A stretch of DNA of 64,000 nt. Origin: Clonostachys chloroleuca (lineage: Eukaryota > Ascomycota > Sordariomycetes > Hypocreales > Bionectriaceae). Below the pieces are notes generated by a model, which saw nothing but the letters and a program-made list of their open reading frames with translations, ran no database searches and had not been told where the DNA came from. The first letter of the stretch is position 1, and the number at the start of each line of letters is the position of its first letter. Location: contig JBANAY010000003.1 of assembly GCA_037952775.1 (NCBI GenBank), positions 35,712,001 through 35,776,000 of the forward strand. The letters are read 5' to 3'. Positions 22,910 to 34,100 of the stretch are shown in pieces. A program made the translations under genes and the position numbers.

Positions 22910-25900
22910 GACGACGGGGGAGCAGCGAGGGGAAACGATGGTCCAGCGACGATGACCCTCGGCGATGCGATGATGGCAGCAGAGAAAAAGATTTAGAAGG
23001 TGGGACCTAAACCGGCAGGGAGAGGAGAGGACCGCTGCTGGTCTTGAATGGTCGCAGGATGCGAGCGCTCCCGGATGCGCTGCGCCCGCTGGTAGTGAGG
23101 CTGAGCGAGTCGAGAGAGCACCGAGCCAATGTGCAGGATGGTGAGACGTCTCGGACAATAGGGTAGGGGAAAGATGCAGCAGGATGCGGGGCTCGTTCCT
23201 TGAAACGCCGGACAGCACCAGAGCCGTGGGAAGCGTGCGCGGTATTCGTAAGATGGCTCTTTTGTGGAAGAGAAATATCGAGAGGTCGGAGAGGTGGAGA
23301 GGAGGTTCAAAGGATCCGGCGGCCAAAAGCGCTGGCTGTTATGTCGCAGGCGACGTATTAACCTAACCCGAGGTGGTAGCTAGGGAAGAAAGATCAGAAT
23401 CAAGGTACTACCGGCCCAGGTAGGGGTGGGTATGGATGCAGGCTTGTATCGGTTTCAAAGGGCTCTTGATGTAAGGTACAACTGGGTACAGCACAGTCGT
23501 TCGCTAACCCTGGGGTGGTGGCATCCAGGGAAGGGCAAAAGAGAAGGTGCTTGCTGCAGTGCGCATGAGACTGGACGCCTCTCAGTCCAGGGCAGCGCAG
23601 GTCCGTTGGTGGGAGGCGGGGCTCATGACGGGCCAAGACGCAACGCAAGACGCAAGACTCGCACACTAAGGAGCCAGGACTAAGGACGGGAATGACACTA
23701 GGCGGTTGGCGGGGCACAGCGCCTATGTTCTGACGTTATTCTGGATGCCAGCAGTCTCGAGCCAAATCAGGCAGCCGGGAGAGCGAGACACGGAGATCAG
23801 AGCGACGAGCCCGCCCGCAGGCCCAAGGCAGGGACAACGTTGCCATGAGTGGATGAAGGCGGCGAGGGCAGCAATTGGCCCTTTGGGATCGAAGCCCTGG
23901 TCAGCCCTGGTCCTGCTGGCGGGGTCCGGATCCGGAGCATCTGAGCGTCAACCAACCACCTTTGGGGCGAACCTGAATATGCGTGTAAGGTGTGTGACGG
24001 ACCAATCTTGGGGAGCATGTAGCAATCCATCCACCTGCTCAGCTATTCATGCTAACTTAGGTACTAGTGGCCAGGAGCTTGGCTTGATGCATGTAGCTTA
24101 GGTTCCATACTAAGGTACCAGATCTGCTAGCCTACATCCAATATTGCCTCCATCCAAGTGACCCTTATCTACTTACAAGCAGGTATACATGGGCCATCTC
24201 GGAACGAGGCAGCCATTAGCACCACAAGGCCGAAGCAAGATGCTGCACTGCGCGCTGCGATCGCTCGGACTGCGGTGCAGTAGGTAGGTACGTTGTCTTT
24301 ATCTCGCAGCGTGGCGGATGCCTGGGCGGGATGGGTAAGACAGCCCTTGCTAAATCGAGGCCCGGCGACACACAGCAGCAAGGGCGTGGGTGAGAAAAAA
24401 AGCGAGACAGGGACCGACACGGACCCTTCGGGATGGGGATGGGGGGTGCAGAGAAGGGCCGGCCAGCAAACTGTTTGGGATACAGAATCTGGCTGGTGGT
24501 AGGAGTGTCAGTTGCAGCAGGGCAAGCTGCTACATGCTACGTAACTTGGCCGGGACTGGACTTGTAAAAAATGTAGAGGCTGGCGGCGGTGGCCTCCGTC
24601 GTAGAATGTAAACGTAGGGAGGCAGGCAAGCAAGCAAGCTGGTAGCTAGATCGCTGGCTAGCTGCTAACCTACCTCCTAGCTCGCTGGCCCGCTGTATAT
24701 CGGTCGGTCGGTATTGCAAGTGTGGTGGTTCGAGCAAAGTTGTGGATGGTATGGATGATGCTGTGGATGATGCTGTGGATGTTGGTGTTGGACGGGCGGA
24801 GTCGTGATGGGGCATGACTTGGCACATGCTTCCGTAAAGGCATCCATTCTCTTTTTTAGTCGCCCGCTTTTGCTGCTTTGCCTCCTAGCGAGGTGTGCCT
24901 GACAGGGCCTTTACTGGTCGGACAGGGCGTTGATTATGGTATGACAACACGGATTACTGTCAACGAGGATAGTGTTTATCAACATTCATGCATCCCGTCC
25001 AGACACATCACGCAAATGCGGCCATGGCGATAGGCAATACGGGACGGCTGAGTCGCCGGACACGTTGCAGGGGCATCTGGGCAAGCTTATCCTCCGAAAG
25101 GCTGTGGGCATCCCGGCAGCCAGACTCGTTGGCCAGAAGATCAGCTCTAGAGGTTTGGTCGGCATGTATAATTAGAAAGCCTCCTCCGCTCGTGGTTAGG
25201 GTGAGGTCTTGCTGGTACGAGGCCGGCCATGCCTCTCTGCGATGGCCGTCTGGACAGATGTGGCGGGAAGAGTCGCAACGTATGCCGACCACACCACCCG
25301 ACCGATGAGCGGACTCAGACAAGATCCATAGATGTGCGCGCACCGTCAAAGTCTCTTGACGAGCGGCGCAAGGGGCGAAAAGGAAAAGGGAAGCAGAGGG
25401 CATCGCAGCCCACTGTAATGGAGACGCAAGTAAGGTACAGGTCACCTCCATGATTTATCGCTAGCCTAGCGCGAGTGTGGGCGGGCCCTGGCTACGAGTC
25501 CAGCGCCTGGAGGGCTCGCTGAGGGCCTGAAGCGGGCTCGACGAGGGCTCAAAGAGGGGTACTCACCTGCCAGATGACGACGGTCCCTAAACCCAGACTG
25601 GGGCTCTGTGCGTGAGTGGCCAGGGTTCGTTCATGTGTCTCGATGGATTCGATTCACAGACATGAATTGGATGGTGCACTAAAAGCGTACCTACATACCT
25701 CCTGGTCGAGCGGCTTAGCTGCAGTATCTATCTTAAGTACCTAGCTACTGGCATCTTGCAGCTTTGCTCTCATGCGACTCATGTGAGGGGCTGGGATGGA
25801 TGCCTCCATCCCTATTGCTGGACCCCTCTGCTGCGAATGCTACTGCTACGGAGAGTACACACCTGCGTTAGCAGATACCTGGGCTGGGCCATGGCGCTGG

Positions 25901-28900
25901 CCGGTGCCCCTGTGGACACCCCTCCAGCCGCTTCTTGTTCGGTGAACGTGAAGGTTGAGGTCAGAGCACATGACGCATGCAAGGCGAGCAAAGCGCTCCC
26001 TGCTGAATAAGAATGCCTGCACTGACTCATTCGCCATATTCGAGATCGACCAGCGTGCAAGAGCTTCCGGTGGCCACAGCGGTATGGTATTGTGCCCGTT
26101 GATTGTCTCCCGACTACCCACAAGAGCACCCGATTGAATCTATTCAGCTACACCCACCCGAGCGGACGGCCCACTCGGCCAACACCGACTTCTGTCTTTC
26201 CCGTATGCCGTTCGTATGTGCGTGAGTCCATTCAGCTCGCTCGCGGCGGTGAACAAACAACCAGCCTCTGCCTGACCCATCTCCATCCTCCATCTGACCT
26301 GGTTGGGCCAAGCGGGCTTATAGCCAACCCCCATGTCTGCGATGACGCCGTCTCCTCTGGTATTGGCTGCGACACGTAGTATTATTGGATCGCCCTGGGA
26401 AAACAGAGTCTGTTGGTCTTGGTGAGGTTTGAACTTTGGGCCACCGATGGCCCTTCCGGAATTTAGCCCCTCGCACACCTGAAAATCTACCTGTCAAGCT
26501 GGTGTCCTCGAACACAAGATTTTGGAACTAAGACTGATCTGCAAACAGCCATTGCATCACTCGGCAGCTGGAAGGCTAAGGCACGATAGGCCCTGGGAAG
26601 TACATCGCATCCCGCGCACTAAGGGAGGTGTTTCGCACATTGGCGATGTCGAGATATTTCGAAGCGGGCATGTGTGCGCTCATCGGTGAGTGACCGTGTC
26701 CATTGCCCTGATGAGGATCTGTGATCAGGGCGCGCTAGCAAGCATGGCCATCCGATGGATGCTATAGTCTATTGTCTATTATTTTCACGATTCGCGCCCG
26801 TGATTACCCACTAACCGTATAACCCCTGGGGCCTGGTGCTGTACCTTAAGTACCTGGCCGTACCTTGAGGCAAGGAGGGGCCTGATCCCCAAGTACTAAG
26901 GGAGGGCCCTGTCCACTGGTTCACCTGCTGACTTGGTGGCGGGGCTCGAGCCTCCAGGACCAGGGCCCGAGCTACAGGGAAGACCGGTATGTTGCCTTTA
27001 GCGTTGGCTGGCAGGTACCTGAGAATGGATCGAATTCCTTTCTCTTACCGACCCCTCGCCCAGATGCGCACACGTACATGCGTACTTATGTATGTGCTGA
27101 GACCCCTGCTAGGCCGTGTCATGCCAGGAGCCTTGCCTCGCACGTGGTTACGTGAGAGGAAAAAGCAAACATGAATCAACGGCATCGTATCTACTAACAT
27201 CGGTCGTCTTCATGCACTCTCAACCTGATACTGCTGTGGGCCGTCGCAGGCACATCCAAGGCCAGAGCGCCTTCGGATCCGCAGCGTTTAGACAAAGGCG
27301 GGGAGGCTAACAGCTACCTATTGAATTTTCCCTCGATAAGAGAGCTAAATGCTGCCTTCGCTCTCGAGAAAGGCTGGCCAACAAGCAGGGCGAATCTTGG
27401 TACCTGTCGGAGGATCCGTCAGCTGGCAGGTACGCCGGATGAAACCGATTATTGTCCAGCTGTGTCAAAAAGATCCAATATCATTCACTGCGAGTACGCC
27501 CAGGCACGCAGGTATGTAAGAAGCCCAGGTGGCACGTGGTGCCTGTCTCTCACTCCAACCATATGCGGTTTCACCCTGCTTGCCCTGCCCTGCTTAGGCC
27601 CCCGTCATCCATCTTTCTGACTTACATGCCTGAGCTACCGTATCTCTTTGAAGCAGCTAGAACTTCAGCGATGTATCTTCTCCACTTATTTACTATGTAC
27701 AAACGGTACTCTAATTGACGCGAGAGATCTGCCAGCCATGGAATTTTACACGGATTTTGTGACAGTGGCAAAGTTCATCCAAGTAGGGTACAGATCAACA
27801 ATACCTCTAGCTCAGGGAACAAATAGCCGGAAGACTAGGTACCTCTTAACAGAGCTTTAACACACCAATCAATCCCTTGTAAGCTACATACTGAAGTTCT
27901 AGCTGCTTCAAAGAGATATCCTTCCGAGCTCCGTAAGTTCCATGTGGCCCAAGGTAGCACTTCGAGAGGCTCAGATGCCTGTGCTTGCGCAGTGTACACT
28001 GGTGAGGCGCAACATTGAGCACAAGCCGCCATATGACAGTGGCTGCAAAAAAGAGCTTCTGTCTGTTTGTGCCGTCTATGTACATGTAACTCTTACCGCA
28101 TTGAAACATGTCCCTGTGCGCTCATTCTGATGGTCAGATGGCCTAATCTCGTCCAGATCAGAGGCGTCATCATCAGAGGGCATGCAATCAAAACTCTCTT
28201 TTCGCACTGAGAGCAGATCCAAGGGACTGGTTTGAGATGTCGCACCGGAACAGATTAGTAGACACACACTAGCCACCAGGACTGCCAGTGGCGAGAGTCT
28301 GTTCCTTGCCAACCCCAAACTCAACCACCCTCCTCCTTTCAGCCTCAGCCGGCAGTACCGGAGTCGCTTTGTTGCCAGACCCGTCGGTTGATCCAAGCCA
28401 CCAACACACTCGGTCTTCCCCTTAGTCCCTGGATTGCACGGTCTAGACTTAGGGGCGCTGCCAACTCGGCATCTGCCCTCTATCCCAGGCAACATAGTGA
28501 TGCCCGTGGCTGATCAGAAACTCGGGGCTGCCCGAAAGTACTCGGGGATCATTGAGGCCAGTTGTTTTGTTGACTTTGCTCCCTCTCAGCACTAAACGGT
28601 GTACGCGCAAGCCATCCGCGGAGTACATCTAATAGTGCAAGTTGTAGTCCCTGCCTGATGGGCAGTCGTCGGCCTATGATATGAAAGTCGCAGCATGCCA
28701 AAATCGCCACTTTAGAAAATCGGATCCAATATGAGCTTCTCCGTGTGCAATATCCTGCGGGTAGAGTGTGTACATGGATGGACATGTACAAATCGAACTG
28801 CGCTCCCAGGGCGGCCCCGTGCTCACTTACATGCGTTGCCTTGAATGCCAATATTAGACTCTGAACCAGGGAGATTCAGATGCAGTCCTCCCCCAGGCCA

Positions 28901-31114
28901 GTTACACGCGCCTGGGACCAATCCCTCGGGCCATGCTAGCAAGGATATACACATGTGGTAGATGGGCAAGGACGCCACGAACAATGCACACCACTGCGGA
29001 CGTGCTTGTGCTTGCGGAAGGGGAGTGACACCAAGAAGCCCACCACGACTGCTTCATCTCGCATCCTCCACATCTCAACTCGAGCACCCACTTCCACTCC
29101 CACTCACATACACTTGCTTCGTGTCTACACTCTGCTCGAAATGCAGCATCATCCCGACGCGGCCTCGAAGGCTGCCTCGAACGGCCCCTCACCGCCATTT
29201 CTGCCCACCCATCTTCCCTCCGGCCTGAATGCAAGAGCCGACCGGTTTGGCGAATGACTTACATGTGGCCCGGCAAGACTCCCTTCCAATCCCATCCGCT
29301 CATGGTGGTGATTTTGGGCAACCCGACCTTCTTCTTCGTCATACCTTTTTAGCCAAAACATCCCTTCAAGCAGGGGACCCGAAGGGAGACCCTCCCCGGA
29401 AGATCGAGCTGGCCCCCAGGTTACATCGTCGTACTCCGGGTCCCCCTCTCTAGTGTCCCCCCTGTCAAAACAGACCTGCCAGATCCTCGTCCAGATTCGG
29501 CGCTCTGCAGAGCCCAATGCCCTATTGGAAGGAGGGGGGAGCTGTCGCCTTGCTGCAGGGAAGGGGTGAGGGGCAAAGCAGCAACTTCGAACGTTGACAC
29601 AGCTCGGAGAAGGAGGGGGTGGTAGTTGGAGCTGCGTCGCATGTTTCATATGGGGCCTTGGCAAGCGGAGTGTCTCCCGTGCGTGAGGGCAATGTCATGT
29701 CCATGCAGGCAGAGCACATGTGCCTAGACGGTGGCCGGCTCCCAAGCCAAGGTTTATTTAGGTATCCTGGGGTTGGCCGAGGAGGAGAGAGTGACGGCCG
29801 AGCCACGGTTAGTATTAAAAGATCAAATATTCGCTGACCTGGTGTGGCTTGTGTCATATCCGCTCAACTCATGCTCGCTCGTGAATCCGCGGATCAGGGT
29901 TTTCGGTCATATCGCACCGAAGAGGGGCGAGATGGTGTGGGACTTGCTATGATCATCTTGCCTCTCCTGACTATTATACAACGCTGTTAGTAGTATGATG
30001 CATACAATCAAGCATATCTCTTCCATTGTTGCTGAACACTTAACGTAGTCAAGCGAGCAACTATACGATATTCATTCACTGGCTATGCAGTAGCTCACTG
30101 ACACCACCTCGGTGATTGTAAATCAGGCACCCTTTAGTCGAGGGAGTAGCATGATGGGTAGAGGCAGGGGCGGAAACGCCAAGCCACGCTGAGCTGGCTT
30201 GGGCATCCCGATAAAAGTGATCAGCTGCAAGCTGCATCACTATGCTCATGCAATCTAGCTCCCCGCTGATTCGACGCCCTCTATATGCCTTGCTATCGTG
30301 CTATCGGCCGCACAGCTCACTTGCTCGCTTGTCTAGCCTCCAGATAAGGAGTCGACTACTGGGAAAGGTGAGTATGGCAGCAATAGTCAGGAGATTGATG
30401 CCGCTCGCGGCCCGAAGCGTCTACCTGGTCTCCGGTAACATGCCTAGCCTACCTTGGCAATCGGATCGGCCATTTCTTGTATCCGCAATCACCCCCATGG
30501 TCGAGGGTCGGGAGGTCAAGGTCTAGTCGGGTAAGTTGTTCCAGTTGACCCTTGCAGGATGAGTCTAGCCAGAGCCACATACTCGAACGGGTTATTGAGA
30601 CCTCATCGCCAGAGATAAGGGAAACAACAAATTTGCTATCACGGTAGAAGCAGGCTCTTGGAAAGGCGAACTGAGATTGAAATGACTCAAGCACTTCCTT
30701 ATGACGCAGAGTATTAGATGGCCAATCTCTGTTTCATGCCTTAACCAAGATAACGTCATTCTAAATCCTTCATGTCTCTGCCTGCTGTATGATTCTCATT
30801 TATTTGACACCTGAGTGAACTATGCGTAAGACCAAGGCGTAGACTAGATGAAGACTGAGGCCTAGATCTTCCAGCAGCAACTTCCGCCTAAGTATTTCTC
30901 ACAGGATTCTTACATCATTCACTTTCCAAAGTCGGTGTAACTGGTAAGGATTGAAAGTGATCCATGGATGTGACTACTCCATGAATATATTTTTATATCT
31001 AAATATGAAACATTAACCATCCCCCGGAACTAGGGTATTGCCTCCCCCAAAAGCAAACACAACACAAAATTACATATCTGAGCAAATCGTTGAAGAACGC
31101 ACACACCCGCCAAC
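22910..31114. other. 8.2-kb region without recognisable genes
   Basis: This stretch lies upstream of the C2H2 factor and downstream of the NPS6 stop. The first 1-2 kb probably include the leader and promoter of the factor. The remainder has many AGGTAC/GTACCT words, short direct repeats (24.6-24.8 kb), and an inverted repeat at 27641-27918. Open frames reach at most about 170 codons and show no domain, conserved motif or convincing splice partner. No transposase or reverse-transcriptase remnant is legible. A long non-coding RNA or a decayed element cannot be excluded. Confidence 0.5.
27641..27918. repeat. Inverted repeat with 28-bp perfect arms, 222-bp spacer
   Basis: The arm at 27641-27668 (begins TATCTCTTTGAAGCAGC) is the exact reverse complement of 27891-27918. 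Similarity weakens but continues on both sides of the arms. The spacer shows no gene. It could be a MITE remnant, a hairpin-forming element or a decayed terminal inverted repeat. Confidence 0.85.
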
Positions 31115-34100
31115 CTACTCAAAAAGGGGCGCATGGGCCTGCTGGACCAGCTGCTGCATCACACCGACGAGATCATCCAGCAGTGAATGTGCGTACTCTG
31201 ACCAGCTGTCAATGGTGACAATCTCAAGCGTCAGCTTATCGCCCTGGAAGAAGGCCTGGATCTTCCACTCCTTGAGTGGCTCCTCATGAAGATAAACCGT
31301 CTCCATGCGGCTGGCGGTTCCCGTCAGGCCGAGGCTCTCGACGTGCTCGACGTCCTGGTGCACGACGGTGTCGAACCAGTCCGTCGTCGAGGGCCAGTCC
31401 GTGCACTGCTTGACGATCTCTTTCAGGCCCAGGGACTCGTGCGCGGAGCTGGCGATGTGCTGGTGCTGGACGTAGTCGAGGAGGTCGAGCCCGGTCCAGG
31501 AGGGGTCGAACTTAACGCGCACGGGGATATACTGCCAGCAGGGGCCGACGACGGTGTCGGCGTTGGGGAAGTCGATGTTGCGGCCGCTGACGACCTCGCC
31601 GAAGGTGACGTCGCGGAGCGAGAGGCGTCTCGCGAGGCAGAGTGCCCACGCAGCCGTGGGGAGGGTGGCCGCGGTGATTTCTCGCGGGCGTGTCGAGATG
31701 TCCAGGGATCTTTCAATGGCGAAGTGCTTCTTGTGGATAGCAGAGGTATCCGGTTTCAAGATGGTGATTGAGGAGCCCTGGAGAAGGTCCTTCCAGTACG
31801 GAACGCTGTTGGGGATGCTCTTGCGGAGGACGTGGCCAACGTAGGCGGAGAAGGGGATGGTGTCCTTCACAGGCTGGCCTTCATACAGGGCAGACAGCTG
31901 GCGGAGAAGGACAGGGAGGCAGATCTCGTCGTACTGAGCGTGCGAGATTCGGAAGATCAGGCATGACTGCTTGCCATCCCCTCCCTTGATGAGGAACCAC
32001 TTGACAAAAGCTGAGCCAAGAGGCATCTTGGTCAGAACATCCAACTGGCAAACCTTCTTGGCAAACTCCTCTACCTCACTGTCAATCTCGTACTCTACAA
32101 ACTCGGCCTCGAGCTCCTCCAAAACAGCAGCGTAACTCTCCCCCTCGTGCTGTACAAACACCGTTCGGAGAATTTCGTTCCTGGCAACTAGATCTCGGCA
32201 GCTCTTCATGATACGCTGGCGGTCGACGATCCTGTCAAAGTACATGAGCTCGTATCGTGCGGAGAAGCGAGGAATCTGGACGGTTCCCTTGACAGCAATC
32301 TCCTGGAGCGGGCGGGATGGCAGCACGTTGACGATCTTTCCAGCAGGGTTCGATAGTTGTGGCCGTACAATTTTCTCAACAAAGTTGTCCGTATTCTCAA
32401 TTCCCAGTAGAGAGAACTCAGGAACCGTTTCTAGCGTGGGGATAGCGTCGCCATGCTCCTCCATCACATTGGCCATATCGTACAAGGTCCGCTTGTTAAA
32501 GACTTGAACGACCGTGAGAACGATTCCTTCCACTCTAGCCTCGGAGACTAGCTTCATGGCAGCGATCGAGTCGCCTCCGATGTGGAAGAAGCTATCGTTC
32601 AGACCGATATCATCCTCTGGGACACGCAAGACACGGCTCCAGATGCTCCTCAGTTTTCTCTGTTTCCTTGAAGTCGCTGACAAGTACTTGCGAGGGCCGC
32701 GAGAGTCAACAACAGTATCGGATTTGAGTTGCGAATCATTAGCAAAGGTGATCTTGCCTTCGAGATCAGATTTGGCCAGCTTCTCTGTTCTGTAGAATCG
32801 AGTGCCCTCGGGTTGGCCTACAGCCCAGGAAGGCGCTTGGATCTCCTTCAGTTCCAACTCTCTGGGAGAGCACAGGATGACCTCTCCAATACCGCCAACA
32901 GGGGTAAGGACATTTGAGTTCTTGGGATTGACGATGTAAGCTGATTTGGTCTCGGGGAACCCTTCCGGTGCATCGGCAAAGACGGTGCTCTGGCTCAATC
33001 CTCGAATCTCCTCCTCATCCTTCTCCGCAAGATATGTAATGTTTTCCAAACGTTCTTTAGATTTTTCGCACAGCTGTTGAGATACCTGCTTGAGCTGCTG
33101 CAGTGCTCGCTCCATGATAGGTTTAGAAATAGTCTTGGAATCAAAGCTGGCCATGACGAGGAATCCCTTGGGGTCTATCGAGCACACAAGCATGAGAGCA
33201 TACGTATTGAACTTGAGCGCCTCCTGGGCGGCTTCGTCGTCGCCCGCGGGGACGAGCCTGTTGGCAGGGAGGTCCTCAGCCAAGGGCTGCTCGTCTCCAG
33301 CGCTTGGGTGAAGGACCAGGCCGGTCCTGAGCTCGCAAGCTTCCAGAGCATCGGGACTCAGGCGGCGGATGTGTTGCAGGCCGAAATGTTCATGTGGGAT
33401 CTTGGACACAGTCTGTTCCTGGATCTCCTGGAGATATTCTGCGACGGTGCTGTCGCCGTATACCTGAACACGGACGGGGATTGTGGTGATCATTGGACCC
33501 TCGATCTCCTCCGCCCCGATAATGGGAGCATTTCGCCCTGTCAGGGTCTCTCCGAAAATAATATCAGGAGTGTTGATGTACTTGGAAGCAACAAATGCCC
33601 AGGCGCCCCTGATAATTGTGGCCGTTGTCGTGCTAGATGCAGTTTGATGCTCTAGGGGAACATAGACCTCCAAGAGCGAGTCGGCTTGGGTCTGATATCC
33701 CTTGAAGGGCAGGGAGGGAAACTGGGGCCCGTTTGCGCCCTCGAGGAGCTCTTTCCAGTACTTCTCAGATAAAGAGCGGTCCTGGTTCAACAGGTATTGG
33801 ATGAAGTGCTTGAATTCTGCGGGACGGCTCACTTTTTCTCTCTGATATGCCTTGTTGATTCGGTCAACGACGATTGGCATTGACCACCCGTCATAGAGAG
33901 CATGGTGCATAGTAAGAACGAAGCTCACTTGGCCCTCTGGTTGCTCGTTAATAACAGCATAGCGCACCAGAGGCTTTCCAAGGTCCATGGCTTCGTCTCT
34001 ATCGGAGACGAGGTATTCGTTGAGTTGAGTACCGGCAAACCAGTTGAGTTTCCCCTTGACCACGACCTGCATCAAGCCCCGTCCAGGTACTTGGACGATT

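Noticed and set aside
28076..28495. 139-codon minus-strand open frame with one hydrophobic segment
   Set aside because: Has an ATG but no recognisable family, no splice partners, and Arg/Ser/Pro composition typical of chance frames in GC-rich DNA.
29149..29664. 171-codon minus-strand open frame
   Set aside because: Low-complexity Pro/Arg/Ser content and no domain; not supportable.
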